Shown here in pieces: positions 6,202 to 15,300 of a stretch of DNA of 18,890 nt. Within the stretch, counting starts at the first letter, position 1; each line of letters opens with the position of its first letter. The notes below the pieces were generated by a model. The model was not told where the DNA came from. It did not search any database and saw only the letters and a list, made by a program, of their open reading frames with translations. Origin of the DNA: an uncultured Desulfarculaceae bacterium (GTDB lineage Bacteria > Desulfobacterota > Desulfarculia > Desulfarculales > Desulfarculaceae); the NCBI GenBank assembly GCA_937908275.1, contig CALERA010000503.1:1-18890 (forward strand), read 5' to 3'. The position numbers and the translations under genes are program-made.

Positions 6202-7674
6202 TCAGGCATCGGTTTCGGGGTTGGCCATCAGGGGCAGGTGGGCCACGATGCTGCACCCCTGCCCGGGCGCGGAAATCACTTCCAGGTTGCCGCCCACCGA
6301 GGCGGCCCGCTCGCGCATGCCCATCAGGCCGATGCCGCCGTTCTTGGGCGCGGGATGGCCGGCGGCGTCCTTGACCGCGAAGCCGCCGCCGTCGTCGTGC
6401 ACCAGCAGGCGCAGCCAGCCCTCGCGCACCCGCAGGCTGACCTCGATCTGGCTGGCCTTGGTGTGGCGGGTGATGTTGGTCAGGGCTTCCTGGATGATGC
6501 GGAAGCAGACCAGCTCCATGCGCGGGCTCAGGCGGCTGGGGCAGTCGCGTTGGTGGAAGGTGATGCTCAGCTCCGGCAGGCGGCGGTTCACCTCGTTGAG
6601 ATAGCACTGGGCGGCCACCACCAGGCCCAGGTGCTCCAGGGTGGCCGGCCAGAGGAAGGAGGCGATGCGGTGGATGGCCTCGCCCATCTCCTCGGCCTGG
6701 CTGGCCAGCATGGTGCAAAGCTCCGAGGCCTGCTCGGGCGCGCTGGGCAGCAGGCCGGCCATGGACTGCAGGCCGAACTGGAAGCTGGTGATCATCTGGC
6801 CCAGCTCGTCGTGCAGGTCGTGGCCGATGCGCTTGCGCTCCTCCTCGCTGCCGTCGATCAGGCGGCGCGAGAGGTAGCGGATGTCCTGCTCGGCCCGGCG
6901 ACGCTCGGCCACCTCGCGCTGGATGTCGCTGCGCGAGCGGCGCAGGGCCTCCATGGCGTTGTTCAGGGCCCGGCCCACCCGCCCGATTTCGTCCTGACTG
7001 ATGATGGGGATGGACTGGTCCAGTTGGTCGGCCCGCAGGCGGTCCACCCCGGCCAGCAACAGGTTGAGTTGGCGCAGGATGTAGCGGGCCAGGGCCCAGG
7101 CCAGCACCGCCCCGGCCACGATGGCCACCAGCATGTAGAGGAAGCCGCTCAGGGAGACATGGTTCAGGTAGGAGTCGGTGGGGGTGGTGTCCAGGCCCAG
7201 GAGCACCCAGCCGATGGTGCGCTCCCCGGCCTGGATCGGCGCGCTGGCGTGGATGGTGTGGCGGTCGGTGTGCCAGACCACCGGGTCGGCCGAGCCCTGC
7301 AGGGCCTTGACGCTCAGGGGGTCGTCCAGGTACTTTCCCACCAGGCGGGGGTCGCTGTGGGCCAGGACCAGGCCCTGGGGGTCGGAGATCAGGGCGTAGC
7401 GCAGGGGGGTGTCCTGGCGGCTGGTCTGGAGCACCTCCTCCACCCCGGCCAGGTCGTCGGCCAAGACCCAGGAGGAGGCGGCGGCGGCGGTGAGCCGGGC
7501 CTGCTTCAGGGCCGAGGTGGTGGCCGCCTGCCAGAGGAAAACCCGCTGGCGCTGCACGGTGTCCACCACGAAGACGGTCATCAGCACCAGGTGCACCAGG
7601 GCCACGCTCAGGATCAGCTTGTTGCGGATCGTCAGCCGGCTGAAGGCCCGCGACCAGGAGTTGAGCAGGCTCAC
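6202..7674 (-). CDS. Membrane sensor histidine kinase, HisKA_3 (NarX/DegS-like) family
   Basis: An inner-membrane kinase of 490 residues. Membrane helix 1 is at about 20-38 and helix 2 at 177-198. They enclose an extracytoplasmic domain of about 135 residues that looks Cache/PAS-like (LRYALISDPQGLVLAHSDP near 91-109, IGWVLLGLD near 154-162). HAMP follows at 198-250, a short coiled coil at 250-275, then HisKA_3 with EEERKRIGHDLHDELGQ (phospho-acceptor probably H288). The ATPase domain has the N-box at 391-403 (FRIIQEALTNITR, N400), DDGGGF at 427-432 and GGIGLMGMRERA at 446-457. The start codon is GTG at 7674, and it overlaps the TGA of the lipoprotein gene by four bases (GTGA), with AAAGG at 7683-7687 as ribosome site. 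This tight coupling to a PhnD-like lipoprotein suggests the lipoprotein may present a ligand to the kinase, on top of the kinase's own sensor domain. Confidence 0.94.
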   Translation of the reverse strand: MSLLNSWSRAFSRLTIRNKLILSVALVHLVLMTVFVVDTVQRQRVFLWQAATTSALKQARLTAAAASSWVLADDLAGVEEVLQTSRQDTPLRYALISDPQGLVLAHSDPRLVGKYLDDPLSVKALQGSADPVVWHTDRHTIHASAPIQAGERTIGWVLLGLDTTPTDSYLNHVSLSGFLYMLVAIVAGAVLAWALARYILRQLNLLLAGVDRLRADQLDQSIPIISQDEIGRVGRALNNAMEALRRSRSDIQREVAERRRAEQDIRYLSRRLIDGSEEERKRIGHDLHDELGQMITSFQFGLQSMAGLLPSAPEQASELCTMLASQAEEMGEAIHRIASFLWPATLEHLGLVVAAQCYLNEVNRRLPELSITFHQRDCPSRLSPRMELVCFRIIQEALTNITRHTKASQIEVSLRVREGWLRLLVHDDGGGFAVKDAAGHPAPKNGGIGLMGMRERAASVGGNLEVISAPGQGCSIVAHLPLMANPETDA

Positions 7675-8630
7675 TGGGTCAACCTTTCGGTGGGAAACAA
7701 GGCGGCGTAGCTGTCCAGGAATTTGCGCACCGGATCATAGGTGGCGGCGTCGGCGGTTTCGAAGCTGGAGATATGGATGTTGCGCAGGATCTCCCGGCCC
7801 CGGGCGTGATTGGGCAGGTCCAGGAGCACCCGCATCACCTGGCGCACGTGGTCTTCGGGCACGTCCTGGCGGGCCACCAGGCCATTGTTGACCAGGGGCG
7901 GGGTCATCCAGCGCACCTCCAGGACCTTGCCCAGTTCGGGCCGGGCCCGCAGGAGCATTTCCCAGGGCATGGGCCAGGTGCCGGCGGCCACGGTCTTGCC
8001 CAGGTAGACGTTCATCACCGCCGATTCCTGGGAGCCCACGTAACGGATGTCGATCTTGCTCAGGTCCAGGCCCCGGGTGGCCAGGAAGTATTTGGGCATC
8101 ATGGTGGCGGCCACGGCGGTGGGGGCCGGGAAGCTCAGGGAGGAGCCTTCCAGGTCCTCCACGAACATCACCGGGGAGTCGCGCCGCATGACGATGATGC
8201 CCCGGAAGATGTCGTCGTCGCCCATCTTGCCCACGATGCGGTAGCCATGGTTCTGGCTGACCATGGTCTGCAGGGGGTTGGGCAGGGCGAAGTGGAAGTG
8301 TCCGGCCCGGAGCTTGCGCTCGAAGGTGGGGTAGTCGCGCGAGGCCACCATTTTCAGGGAAAAGCCCTGGACCTGCTCGTTGATCACGTCCAGCAGGGGC
8401 TGGTACTTGGCGAACAGCCGCTGGGGGTTGTGCAGGGGGTGCACCGCGAAGGTGTACTTGGGGAATTGGCTGGTGCTGGCCGGGCGGTCGGAGTAGCTGG
8501 GCAGGTAATCATCGCCGGCCGAATTCTGGCAGCCCCCGGCCGCCAGGATCAGCAGACCCCAGAGCCAAAGACCCAACCAGCCACCCAGACGGCTCGACCG
8601 CGGTTGTGGGATCACGGTTGCCTCGCCCAT
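7671..8630 (-). CDS. PhnD-like periplasmic binding lipoprotein (phosphate/phosphite/phosphonate-binding-protein fold)
   Basis: An exported solute-binding protein of 319 residues from the ATG at 8630. The N-terminus has basic residues, a Leu/Trp-rich hydrophobic core and a lipobox ending LAAGGC with Cys34, so it is probably lipid-anchored. The mature part matches the PhnD-type fold: YTFAVHPLHNPQRLFAKYQPLLDVINEQ, a segment reading FHFALPNPLQTM, then DLEGSSLSFPAPTAVAATMMPKYFL and GSQESAVMNVYLGKTVAAGTW. A frame start at 8699 (TTG) is less likely because it would bury the signal peptide behind 23 extra residues. AGGA about eight bases ahead of the ATG is a modest ribosome site. There are no permease or ATPase genes beside it. 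Instead it overlaps a histidine kinase by four bases, so a sensory rather than transport role is more likely. The ligand is unknown; PhnD-fold proteins bind many compounds besides phosphonates. Confidence 0.85.
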   Translation of the reverse strand: MGEATVIPQPRSSRLGGWLGLWLWGLLILAAGGCQNSAGDDYLPSYSDRPASTSQFPKYTFAVHPLHNPQRLFAKYQPLLDVINEQVQGFSLKMVASRDYPTFERKLRAGHFHFALPNPLQTMVSQNHGYRIVGKMGDDDIFRGIIVMRRDSPVMFVEDLEGSSLSFPAPTAVAATMMPKYFLATRGLDLSKIDIRYVGSQESAVMNVYLGKTVAAGTWPMPWEMLLRARPELGKVLEVRWMTPPLVNNGLVARQDVPEDHVRQVMRVLLDLPNHARGREILRNIHISSFETADAATYDPVRKFLDSYAALFPTERLTQ

Positions 8631-8716
8631 GCTGACGATCCTGGGGCGCGGCGCGTGGGGGGAGAGAGGTCGCCCGGAACCGGCCCGCGCGCGTGCCAAA
8701 CACCTTCACCCCCCCC

Positions 8717-8750
8717 GATGATATTTGTTTATACCACAAGAAGTTAGCCA
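8717..8750 (-). promoter_or_regulatory. A+T-rich island upstream of the sensory operon, possible promoter
   Basis: The 162-base gap between the NRPS stop and the lipoprotein start holds the only clearly A+T-rich patch of the region. On the minus strand it offers -10-like hexamers TATAAA (8728-8733) and TATCAT (8718-8723). I could not place a convincing -35 box at normal spacing. A run of eight C (8709-8716) lies beside it. No hairpin with a T-tract ends the NRPS transcript here, so read-through from the NRPS genes is also possible. Confidence 0.3.
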
Positions 8751-8792
8751 CGTCCCAGCCGGCCGCGCGGGCGGGTTGTCCGGGGTGATAGT

Positions 8793-11700
8793 CTATTGCG
8801 ATTGAGTGGTTGCGTTCGCGGCCTCCGGCTGGTTTTCGGACAAGTGCTCCCGCGCCAGTTGGGCCAACTGCCCAATGTGCGGCTCCAGGAGCATTTGCCC
8901 GTGCTGGCCGTCCATCCAGCGCAGGGTTACTCCGCCTGCGGCCAGCGGGCGCCAGCCGTTGTATTCATCGCCCGGCAGGCCGGGCGCGGCCCGGCTGGGC
9001 ACCCGGGGTCGGATCAAGAGCAGGCGGCTGGCGATGGGCTGGGGCCGGTAGCGCACCGCGGCCAGGGCGTTGTTCTGGAACAAGGCCAGCATGCGGCGCA
9101 TGCTCTCCCGGGTGCCACCTTCGGGCAGCAGATCGGTGCCCCGCGCCCGCTCCACCAACAGATCAAGGCGCTCGTCCTGGCCCAAGGAACGCAGATCCTG
9201 GGCGGTGATGATGCCCATCTCCGAGAACAGGTCGGCCAGGTAATCGGCGTCGTCCTGGCGCAACAGGTTCCGGATGGGGTCCGGCACCGCCACGGCGTCG
9301 AAGAGCATCACCGCGCTGACCCGCTCGCCCAAACGTTGCAGCCGGCGGGCGGCCTCGAAGGCCAGGGTGCCACCGAAGCTCCAGCCGGCCAGGGCCCAGG
9401 GGCCCGGCGGCACGACCCGGCGGATGGCCTCCAGGTAGGCGGCCACCATGTCCTCCACCGTGGGCAGCAGGGCCTGGCCTTCCTCCTGGCCCTGGGCCTG
9501 CACCATGTAGACCGGTTGATCCGGTCCCAGGTGCTGGGCCAGGCTCTGATAACAGAGCACGTTGCCCCCCACCGGGTGGAAACAGATCAGGGGTGTTTTG
9601 GAGCCATCGCTGTTGAGCGCCACCACCGCTTGCCAGTCGTCCTGGCGGCTGCCGGCCTCCAGGCGGAGGGACAGGCTGGCCAGGGTGGGGTTGGCGAATA
9701 ACGTCGACAAAGGCAGGCGAATCCCGAACTCGCGCTCCACCGCCCCCAGAAGCTTCACCGCCAGGACGCTGTGCCCGCCCGAGGCGAAAAAATCCGCTTC
9801 GACGTCTTCCACCGACGTCTCCAGCACCTGGCCCCAAACCACGGCCAGACGCTTCTCGGTTTCGCTGACCGGCGGGTTCAGCCGCCGATTTGGCGAGTTG
9901 GCCACCGCCACTTCCGGCCGGGGCAAGCGGGCTTCATCGACCTTGCCGTGGAGGGTGAGGGGAATCTGGTCGATGGCCACCAGCCAGGATGGCACCAGGT
10001 AAGACGGCTGGTTGGCGTCCAGGTCGGCCTTGAGCTCGGCCAGGTCCAGACCGGGCCGGGGCACGACGTAGGCCGCCAACAGGCGATTGCCATCCTGGTG
10101 CGGGTCCAGGGCCACCACCAGCGCGCGCTCCACCAGGGGATGGGCGCTGAGCGCCGCCTCCACCTCGCTCAACTCGATGCGGTTGCCCCGGATCTTGACC
10201 TGCCGGTCCTCGCGTCCCAGGAATTGCAGCTCCCCGCTGGGCAGCCAGCGCCCCAGGTCCCCGCTGCGGTACCAGCGCCGGCCGTTGGCGTCGGTCAGGA
10301 AGCGCTCCGCGCTCAAAGCGGGATCGCCCAGATAGCCCCGCGCCACGCCAGCCCCGCCGATGACGATCTCCCCCGGCACCCCCGCAGGCAGGACGCGGCC
10401 GGCAGGGTCGTGGATCTCGATCAGCACCCCGGGCAGGGGCCGGCCGATGGGCGGCGGCAGGATCTCGCGCCAACCGGCGGCGGTCAGTTCGTGATTAGTG
10501 GTGGTCACGCAGCACTCGGTGGGGCCGTAGGCGTTGACGATCCGGGTGTCGCCGTGGCCGTCCAGGGCGTAGAAGTCCTCCAGCATTTGCGCGGTCAGGG
10601 GCTCGCCACCCATGATGATGGTCTTGGCGGGGTTGCGGGTTCCGCTTTGGCGCCAATGATCCACCAGCATGGCGAAAAAACTGGGGGTGGTGTCCAGCAG
10701 GTCCAGACGCCGCTCCTGGGCGAAGGCGGCCAGGCGGACCGGATCGCGCCGGGTCTCGGTCCCGGGCAGGTGCAGGGTGTAGCCGTTGAGCAGCGCGCCA
10801 AAAATCTGCTGCACCGAGGGATCGAAGGTGAAAGGCGGGTTGCAGGAGACCGCCAGGCCATCCGCGGCGGCCTGGGTGGCAAAGAGCCGCTGGGCGCAGG
10901 ACTCGGCCAGGTTGACCACCGAGCCTTGCTCCACCACCACGCCCTTGGGCTGGCCGGTGCTGCCGCTGGTGTAGATAACGTAGGCGGCCTGGCCGGCTGG
11001 GATGTCCTTGGGCGGTGAGGGCAGGCCGGCGGCTTCCAGGGCGCGGCGGTCATGACGCCGCCGGCCGGGCGCGCCTGGTTGGCCCTGGCCCGGTCCGCCT
11101 TTGCGCAGCAGGAGGTCGAATTCATAGTCCGCCGGCTCGAAGCCCGGCGCGTCGGGCAGGGAGAACTCCAGGTCCAGCCCGTCAGCGCGTTCCCGGGCGT
11201 AATCGCGGAAAAAATCGCGCGAAACAAAAAGGTCGCCCACCGACTCGCGCCGCGACCGGGCGGCCGGGCCGGGATGCTGGCGAGCGTGATCCGCCAAGTC
11301 GGCGAAATAGGCGTCGCGCCGGTCCAGGTCCCAGATGCTGCCCAGGAAGATGGCCCCTGCCGGTGACAGCAGCTCCAGGGCCTTGTCCAGCACCGCGCGC
11401 AGATAGCCATAACCAGGGAAGCTCTCCACCACGCTGTCCAGGATGATCAGGTCGAAAGAACCGGGCTCGAAGATATCGATGTCATGGGCCGCCATCTGCC
11501 GGGTGGAAACCTGGGGCAGACCCATGGCCCGGGCGCGGTTGATCACCCGGTCCAGGTTGCGACGCGAGATGTCCACCGCCAGATAAGAACCCGCCAGGGG
11601 AGCCACCTGGCGCATGACGAAGCCCGAGGCGCAGCCGATCTCCAACACCCGGGCGTTAGCTCCCAAAAGGGACTCCAATTTGCGGCGGGCGTTTTCGCCA

Positions 11701-12332
11701 AAGGCCAGCATCGCCTCCAAGGGCAGCAGTTCGCCGGTGAAGGCGCTCTTCCATCCTCCGGCGGCCACGTCGTCCGCCCCGTCGCCGGCCAGGTGATCCC
11801 AAAGCTCGGGGTCCATCAGGATGCCGGGACTTTCGCTGAGGTGGTCGATGTCCTCGGCGTCCAGGGCCAGGATATGGGTCAGTTCGGGACATAACCATTG
11901 CAGGCGGTGCAGGTCGTCGATCAACGCGGCCTGGGAGATCAGCAGCCTGGCTCCGGCCAGGGTCAGCAGGCGGCGGCGACTGGCCAGGGGCATCTCGGGG
12001 TCCAGGGGAACGTAAGGCGCGCCAGCTTTTTGCGCGCCCAAGGCGGCGGCCACGAAGTCACGATGCCGATCGAACATCAGGCCCACCAGGGGCTCCGGGC
12101 CCAGGTCCAGGCTCAGGATGAATCCCGCGATGCGCTCCGAGAGTTGGTCCAATTCGGCGTAGGTCAGGGCGCCCTGCTCGTCGGCCACGGCCAGGCGAGT
12201 GGGAAGGCTGGCCGCCACCCGGCGGAAACGGGCGGCTACGCTTTCCAGGGGGATCGCCAACGCGTGGTCCGGAGCGGCGGCGGAGGACGGGGTGGGTTGA
12301 GTTTCCAGGAACTGGAAGTCAGCGATCTTCAT
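8793..12332 (-). CDS. NRPS termination protein: A domain with inserted methyltransferase, PCP, thioesterase
   Basis: A cytoplasmic megasynthase subunit of 1179 residues. It activates an amino acid as the adenylate, loads it on the carrier, probably methylates it, and releases the finished chain. The A domain begins at about 28 and reaches motif A2 (LGAQKAGAPYVPLDP, 98-112). It is then interrupted by a methyltransferase (about 178-412) and resumes with A3 (YTSGSTGQPKG, 454-464), A5 (NAYGPTE, 600-606), A7 (YRSGDL, 688-693), A8 near 706-728 and A10 Lys797. The carrier domain has the phosphopantetheine serine at S855 (ASGGHS). The thioesterase has GWSFGG with S985, a likely D1012 and H1144. The protein has no C domain: the one it needs is the last domain of the upstream protein. 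The start at 12332 gives an ATGA overlap with that gene, with AAGGA upstream; the open frame extends further but only through the other gene. Pocket residues read by eye are DPQDIGAVT plus K, which I cannot assign with confidence; glutamine-type codes are the nearest I recall. Confidence 0.93.
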   Translation of the reverse strand: MKIADFQFLETQPTPSSAAAPDHALAIPLESVAARFRRVAASLPTRLAVADEQGALTYAELDQLSERIAGFILSLDLGPEPLVGLMFDRHRDFVAAALGAQKAGAPYVPLDPEMPLASRRRLLTLAGARLLISQAALIDDLHRLQWLCPELTHILALDAEDIDHLSESPGILMDPELWDHLAGDGADDVAAGGWKSAFTGELLPLEAMLAFGENARRKLESLLGANARVLEIGCASGFVMRQVAPLAGSYLAVDISRRNLDRVINRARAMGLPQVSTRQMAAHDIDIFEPGSFDLIILDSVVESFPGYGYLRAVLDKALELLSPAGAIFLGSIWDLDRRDAYFADLADHARQHPGPAARSRRESVGDLFVSRDFFRDYARERADGLDLEFSLPDAPGFEPADYEFDLLLRKGGPGQGQPGAPGRRRHDRRALEAAGLPSPPKDIPAGQAAYVIYTSGSTGQPKGVVVEQGSVVNLAESCAQRLFATQAAADGLAVSCNPPFTFDPSVQQIFGALLNGYTLHLPGTETRRDPVRLAAFAQERRLDLLDTTPSFFAMLVDHWRQSGTRNPAKTIIMGGEPLTAQMLEDFYALDGHGDTRIVNAYGPTECCVTTTNHELTAAGWREILPPPIGRPLPGVLIEIHDPAGRVLPAGVPGEIVIGGAGVARGYLGDPALSAERFLTDANGRRWYRSGDLGRWLPSGELQFLGREDRQVKIRGNRIELSEVEAALSAHPLVERALVVALDPHQDGNRLLAAYVVPRPGLDLAELKADLDANQPSYLVPSWLVAIDQIPLTLHGKVDEARLPRPEVAVANSPNRRLNPPVSETEKRLAVVWGQVLETSVEDVEADFFASGGHSVLAVKLLGAVEREFGIRLPLSTLFANPTLASLSLRLEAGSRQDDWQAVVALNSDGSKTPLICFHPVGGNVLCYQSLAQHLGPDQPVYMVQAQGQEEGQALLPTVEDMVAAYLEAIRRVVPPGPWALAGWSFGGTLAFEAARRLQRLGERVSAVMLFDAVAVPDPIRNLLRQDDADYLADLFSEMGIITAQDLRSLGQDERLDLLVERARGTDLLPEGGTRESMRRMLALFQNNALAAVRYRPQPIASRLLLIRPRVPSRAAPGLPGDEYNGWRPLAAGGVTLRWMDGQHGQMLLEPHIGQLAQLAREHLSENQPEAANATTQSQ
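11097..11801 (-). other. Methyltransferase domain inserted in the adenylation domain between motifs A2 and A3
   Basis: Residues 178-412 of the downstream NRPS protein. The start GWKSAFTGELLPLEAM matches the opening of NRPS methyltransferase domains. The SAM site is VLEIGCASGF (229-238), in which Ala replaces the middle Gly of the usual GCGTG, followed by the acidic D254 at the end of the next strand. LDSVVESFPGYGYL (298-311) corresponds to the NSVVQYFP motif. The domain ends with a strand DYEFDLLLRKGG, then a flexible Gly/Pro/Arg-rich linker at 411-432 leads back into the A domain. The boundaries are approximate. Confidence 0.88.
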
Positions 12333-15300
12333 GCACAGGTTTCCTTGTCCGGTTCCGTTTCGGGGCTGGGAGAAACCATCTGGGCGGCGCTGGCCAGGAA
12401 TTGGGCCAGGTAACCCAGCCAGGCCTGGGCCGTGACCGGGTCCAGGATGTCGGTGTCGTATTCCATCTGGAGTTGACCAAGGGCGCCGTCGTCCAGCAGG
12501 AAGACCAAAAGGTCGTGCTTGGCGGTCTGGGAATCCACCAGGCAAGCCAGCCGGGCCTGGATTTGGTCAGCATCGTCCTGGCGGATCGGCAGGCCGGGTC
12601 CGTCCTGCCCCAGGTGGCCGAAGTTTTGGTATTCGAAAACCACGTTGATCAACGGTTGGCGGTTGCCCTGGCGAGGCGGGGCCAGGTCGCGCACCAGGAG
12701 GTCGAAGGGGTAATCGCGCTGGTCCAGGGCCTGGAAGACTGCGTCCCGGGCCTGGTCGATCAGGCTCTCCAGTTCGGTGTCGTCGCCGAGGCTCAGACGG
12801 ATGGGCAGCACGTTGACGAAGAACCCGATCAGGCCCTCCAGCCCGGCCCGTTCCCGGCCGGCCACGCCCATGCCCAGCAGGAGGTCGCCCTGGCGGGTCA
12901 GGCGGTAAAGCAGGGCCGCGAACACCGCCAGCCCCACCGCGGCCACGGTGGCGCCCCGGCTGCGGGCCACGGCCTTGAGTCCCGCCAGCACCCCGGGCGG
13001 CAACTCCTGGTAATAAGTGGCCCCGCGATAGGACTGGGTCTCGGGCAGGGGCCTGTCGGTGGGCAGGTCAACCCGGGGCGGGGCTCCGGCCAGACGGCCG
13101 CGCCAGAACTCGGCCGCGCCGCTCCAGCGCTGGCCTCGTTGCCAGAGGGCGTAGTCCTTGTAAGTCAGAGGCAGGGCGGGCAGGTTGGCCGCCGGACCGC
13201 CGCAGGCCTCGGCGTACAACGCCCCCAGCTCGCGCACCAGGATGCGCGATGACCAGCCGTCGCCCACGATGTGGTGCAGCACCAGCAATAACAGGCTTTC
13301 CTCGGGACGTATCCGCAACACCCTGGCCCGCAGCAGCGGAGGCCGGGTCAGGTCAAAGGGCGTGCTGGTCTCGCCCCGGGCCAGGCGCAGGGCCTCGTCC
13401 CAGGCGTCGGCCCGCTGGCGCAGGTCGTCCACCACCACCACCGGCCGGGCGATGGGCGCGACCCGCTGCACGATCTCGCCGGCGCGCTCCTCGAACCCGG
13501 TGCGCAGGGGCTCGTGACGCTCGCAGAGCCGGGACAGCGCCTGGCCCAGGGCCGTGACGTCCAGACGCCCGTCGCAGCGGAAGGCGAAGGTCATGTTGTA
13601 GGCCCCGGAGCCTCCCTCCAACTGATGCAGCAGATAGAGCCGCTGTTGGGAGTGGCTGGTGGGATAGACCTCGGCGGGCGGGGCGGGGGGAATGTCATTG
13701 GCCGCAGGCGGCCGGGCGGCCTCCAGCAGGCGGGCCAGATCGGCCAGGCTGGGCGCGGCGTAGAAGTCGCGCATGGCCAGGCGCACTCCGGTCTGTTCGG
13801 CCAGGCGGTTGACCGCCTTGATGGCCAACAGGCTGTGCCCGCCCATTTCCAGGAAGCCGTTCCGGCGGTCGGTCACCGGACGGCCGAAGACCTGGCTGAG
13901 GACCTCGGCCACCAGACGCTCGGATTCGCCGCGCGGGGCGTGGTCCTGATCCACCCCGGGCTGGGCCATCTGCTCCAGACGGGCCAAAAGCGCGGGATGG
14001 TCGACCTTGCCATTGACCGTGACCGGGATGTCATCCACCGCCACCAAGCGAGAGGGCAGCATGTAGGCCGGCAGGCGCCGGCCCAGCCAACGCCGCAGAG
14101 CGGATTGGTCGAAACTGGTTCCTTCGGCCGCGGGTATCAGGGCAGCCACGATTTCCGGCTCGCCAGCCGCCGGGGTGTGCAGCAACACCACGGCCCGTCC
14201 CACCGCCGGATGGTCGGCCAGGGTGCGTTCGATCTCCTCCAGTTCGATGCGCAGGCCCCGCAGCTTGATCTGGCCGTCCTGGCGGCCGCCAAACTCGATG
14301 ACCCCACCGCGCCAACGCCCCCGGTCGCCGGTGCGGTAGAGCCGCTGCCCCGGCCGCCAGGGGTGGGCGATGAAGCGCTCGGCGGTCAACTCGGGCCGCC
14401 GCCAATAGCCCTCGGCCAGGCCGGGACCGCCCACGCAGATCTCGCCCCAGACTCCCTCGGGAACCAGGCCGCCGGTTTGATCCAGCACCAGGGCTTCGGA
14501 ATGGGCGATGGGCCGGCCGATGGCCGCCGGGCAGGCCTCCAGGCCGTCCAGAGCCAGGCGCTGCACCAGGCTGAAGGTGGTGTTCTCGGTGGGGCCGTAG
14601 CCGTTGAGGAAGCTGACTCCCGGGCAGGCCGTCAGGGCGCGGCGGGCGTGGGACGGGCTCAGGGCCTCGCCCCCGGTGATCACCACCCGGACCTTCTGGA
14701 AAGCGCCCGGGTCGTGCTCCACCTGGCGGTTGAAGAGCCCGGCGGTGAGCCAAAGGACGCTGGGCTTGAACTGGACGATGACCCCGGCCAGGCGGGCCGG
14801 ATCGATGATATCCTCCCACTGCGCCACGCAGACCCGTGCGCCGTTGAGCAGCGCGCCCCAGATCTCGAAGGTGGAGGCGTCGAAGGCGAGGGGGCCGGTT
14901 TGCAGCAGGCCATCCTCCGGACCCAGGCCGGCGTAGTCAGCGCCCAAGGCCAGGCGGATCACCGCCGGCTGAGCGATGAGCACGCCCTTGGGCTGGCCGG
15001 TGGAGCCGCTGGTGTACATCAGATAGGCCGGGCGCGAGCCATCGGCCGGGGGCAGGTCGGCCAGGGCGGCCGGAGTCTGCGCCAGCAGGTCGGCGGGGTC
15101 CAGCACGGGACAGGGCGGGTCCTGCCCCAGGGACTCGCGTCCGGCGGCGTCGGCCAGGACCAGGCCACACTGGGCGTCGTCCAGGATGAAGCGATTGCGC
15201 TCCGGGGGATAGGCCGGGTCCAGGGGCACGTAGGCCCCGCCCACGGCCAGGATGCCCAAGAGGGCGGCGATCACCTCCGGCCCGCGCCGCAGGTGCAGGG

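Noticed and set aside
5923..7710. Plus-strand open frame of 595 codons opposite the kinase and regulator genes
   Set aside because: It is antisense to two well-recognised genes, and its His/Gln/Gly-rich sequence is typical of shadow frames.
7671..8630. Phosphonate uptake locus
   Set aside because: There are no PhnC/PhnE-type transporter genes or C-P lyase genes nearby; the partners are a kinase and a regulator.
8631..8699. Longer start of the PhnD-like protein at 8699
   Set aside because: It would use TTG and put 23 polar residues ahead of a good lipoprotein signal peptide.
8690..8706. Sigma-54-like TGGCAC on the minus strand
   Set aside because: The downstream TTGC element at the required spacing is absent, and the regulator lacks a sigma-54 activation domain.
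12333..12545. N-terminal extension of the downstream NRPS protein
   Set aside because: It overlaps the C domain of the upstream gene and has no domain pattern; the ATGA overlap at 12329-12332 with AAGGA upstream fits the shorter start.
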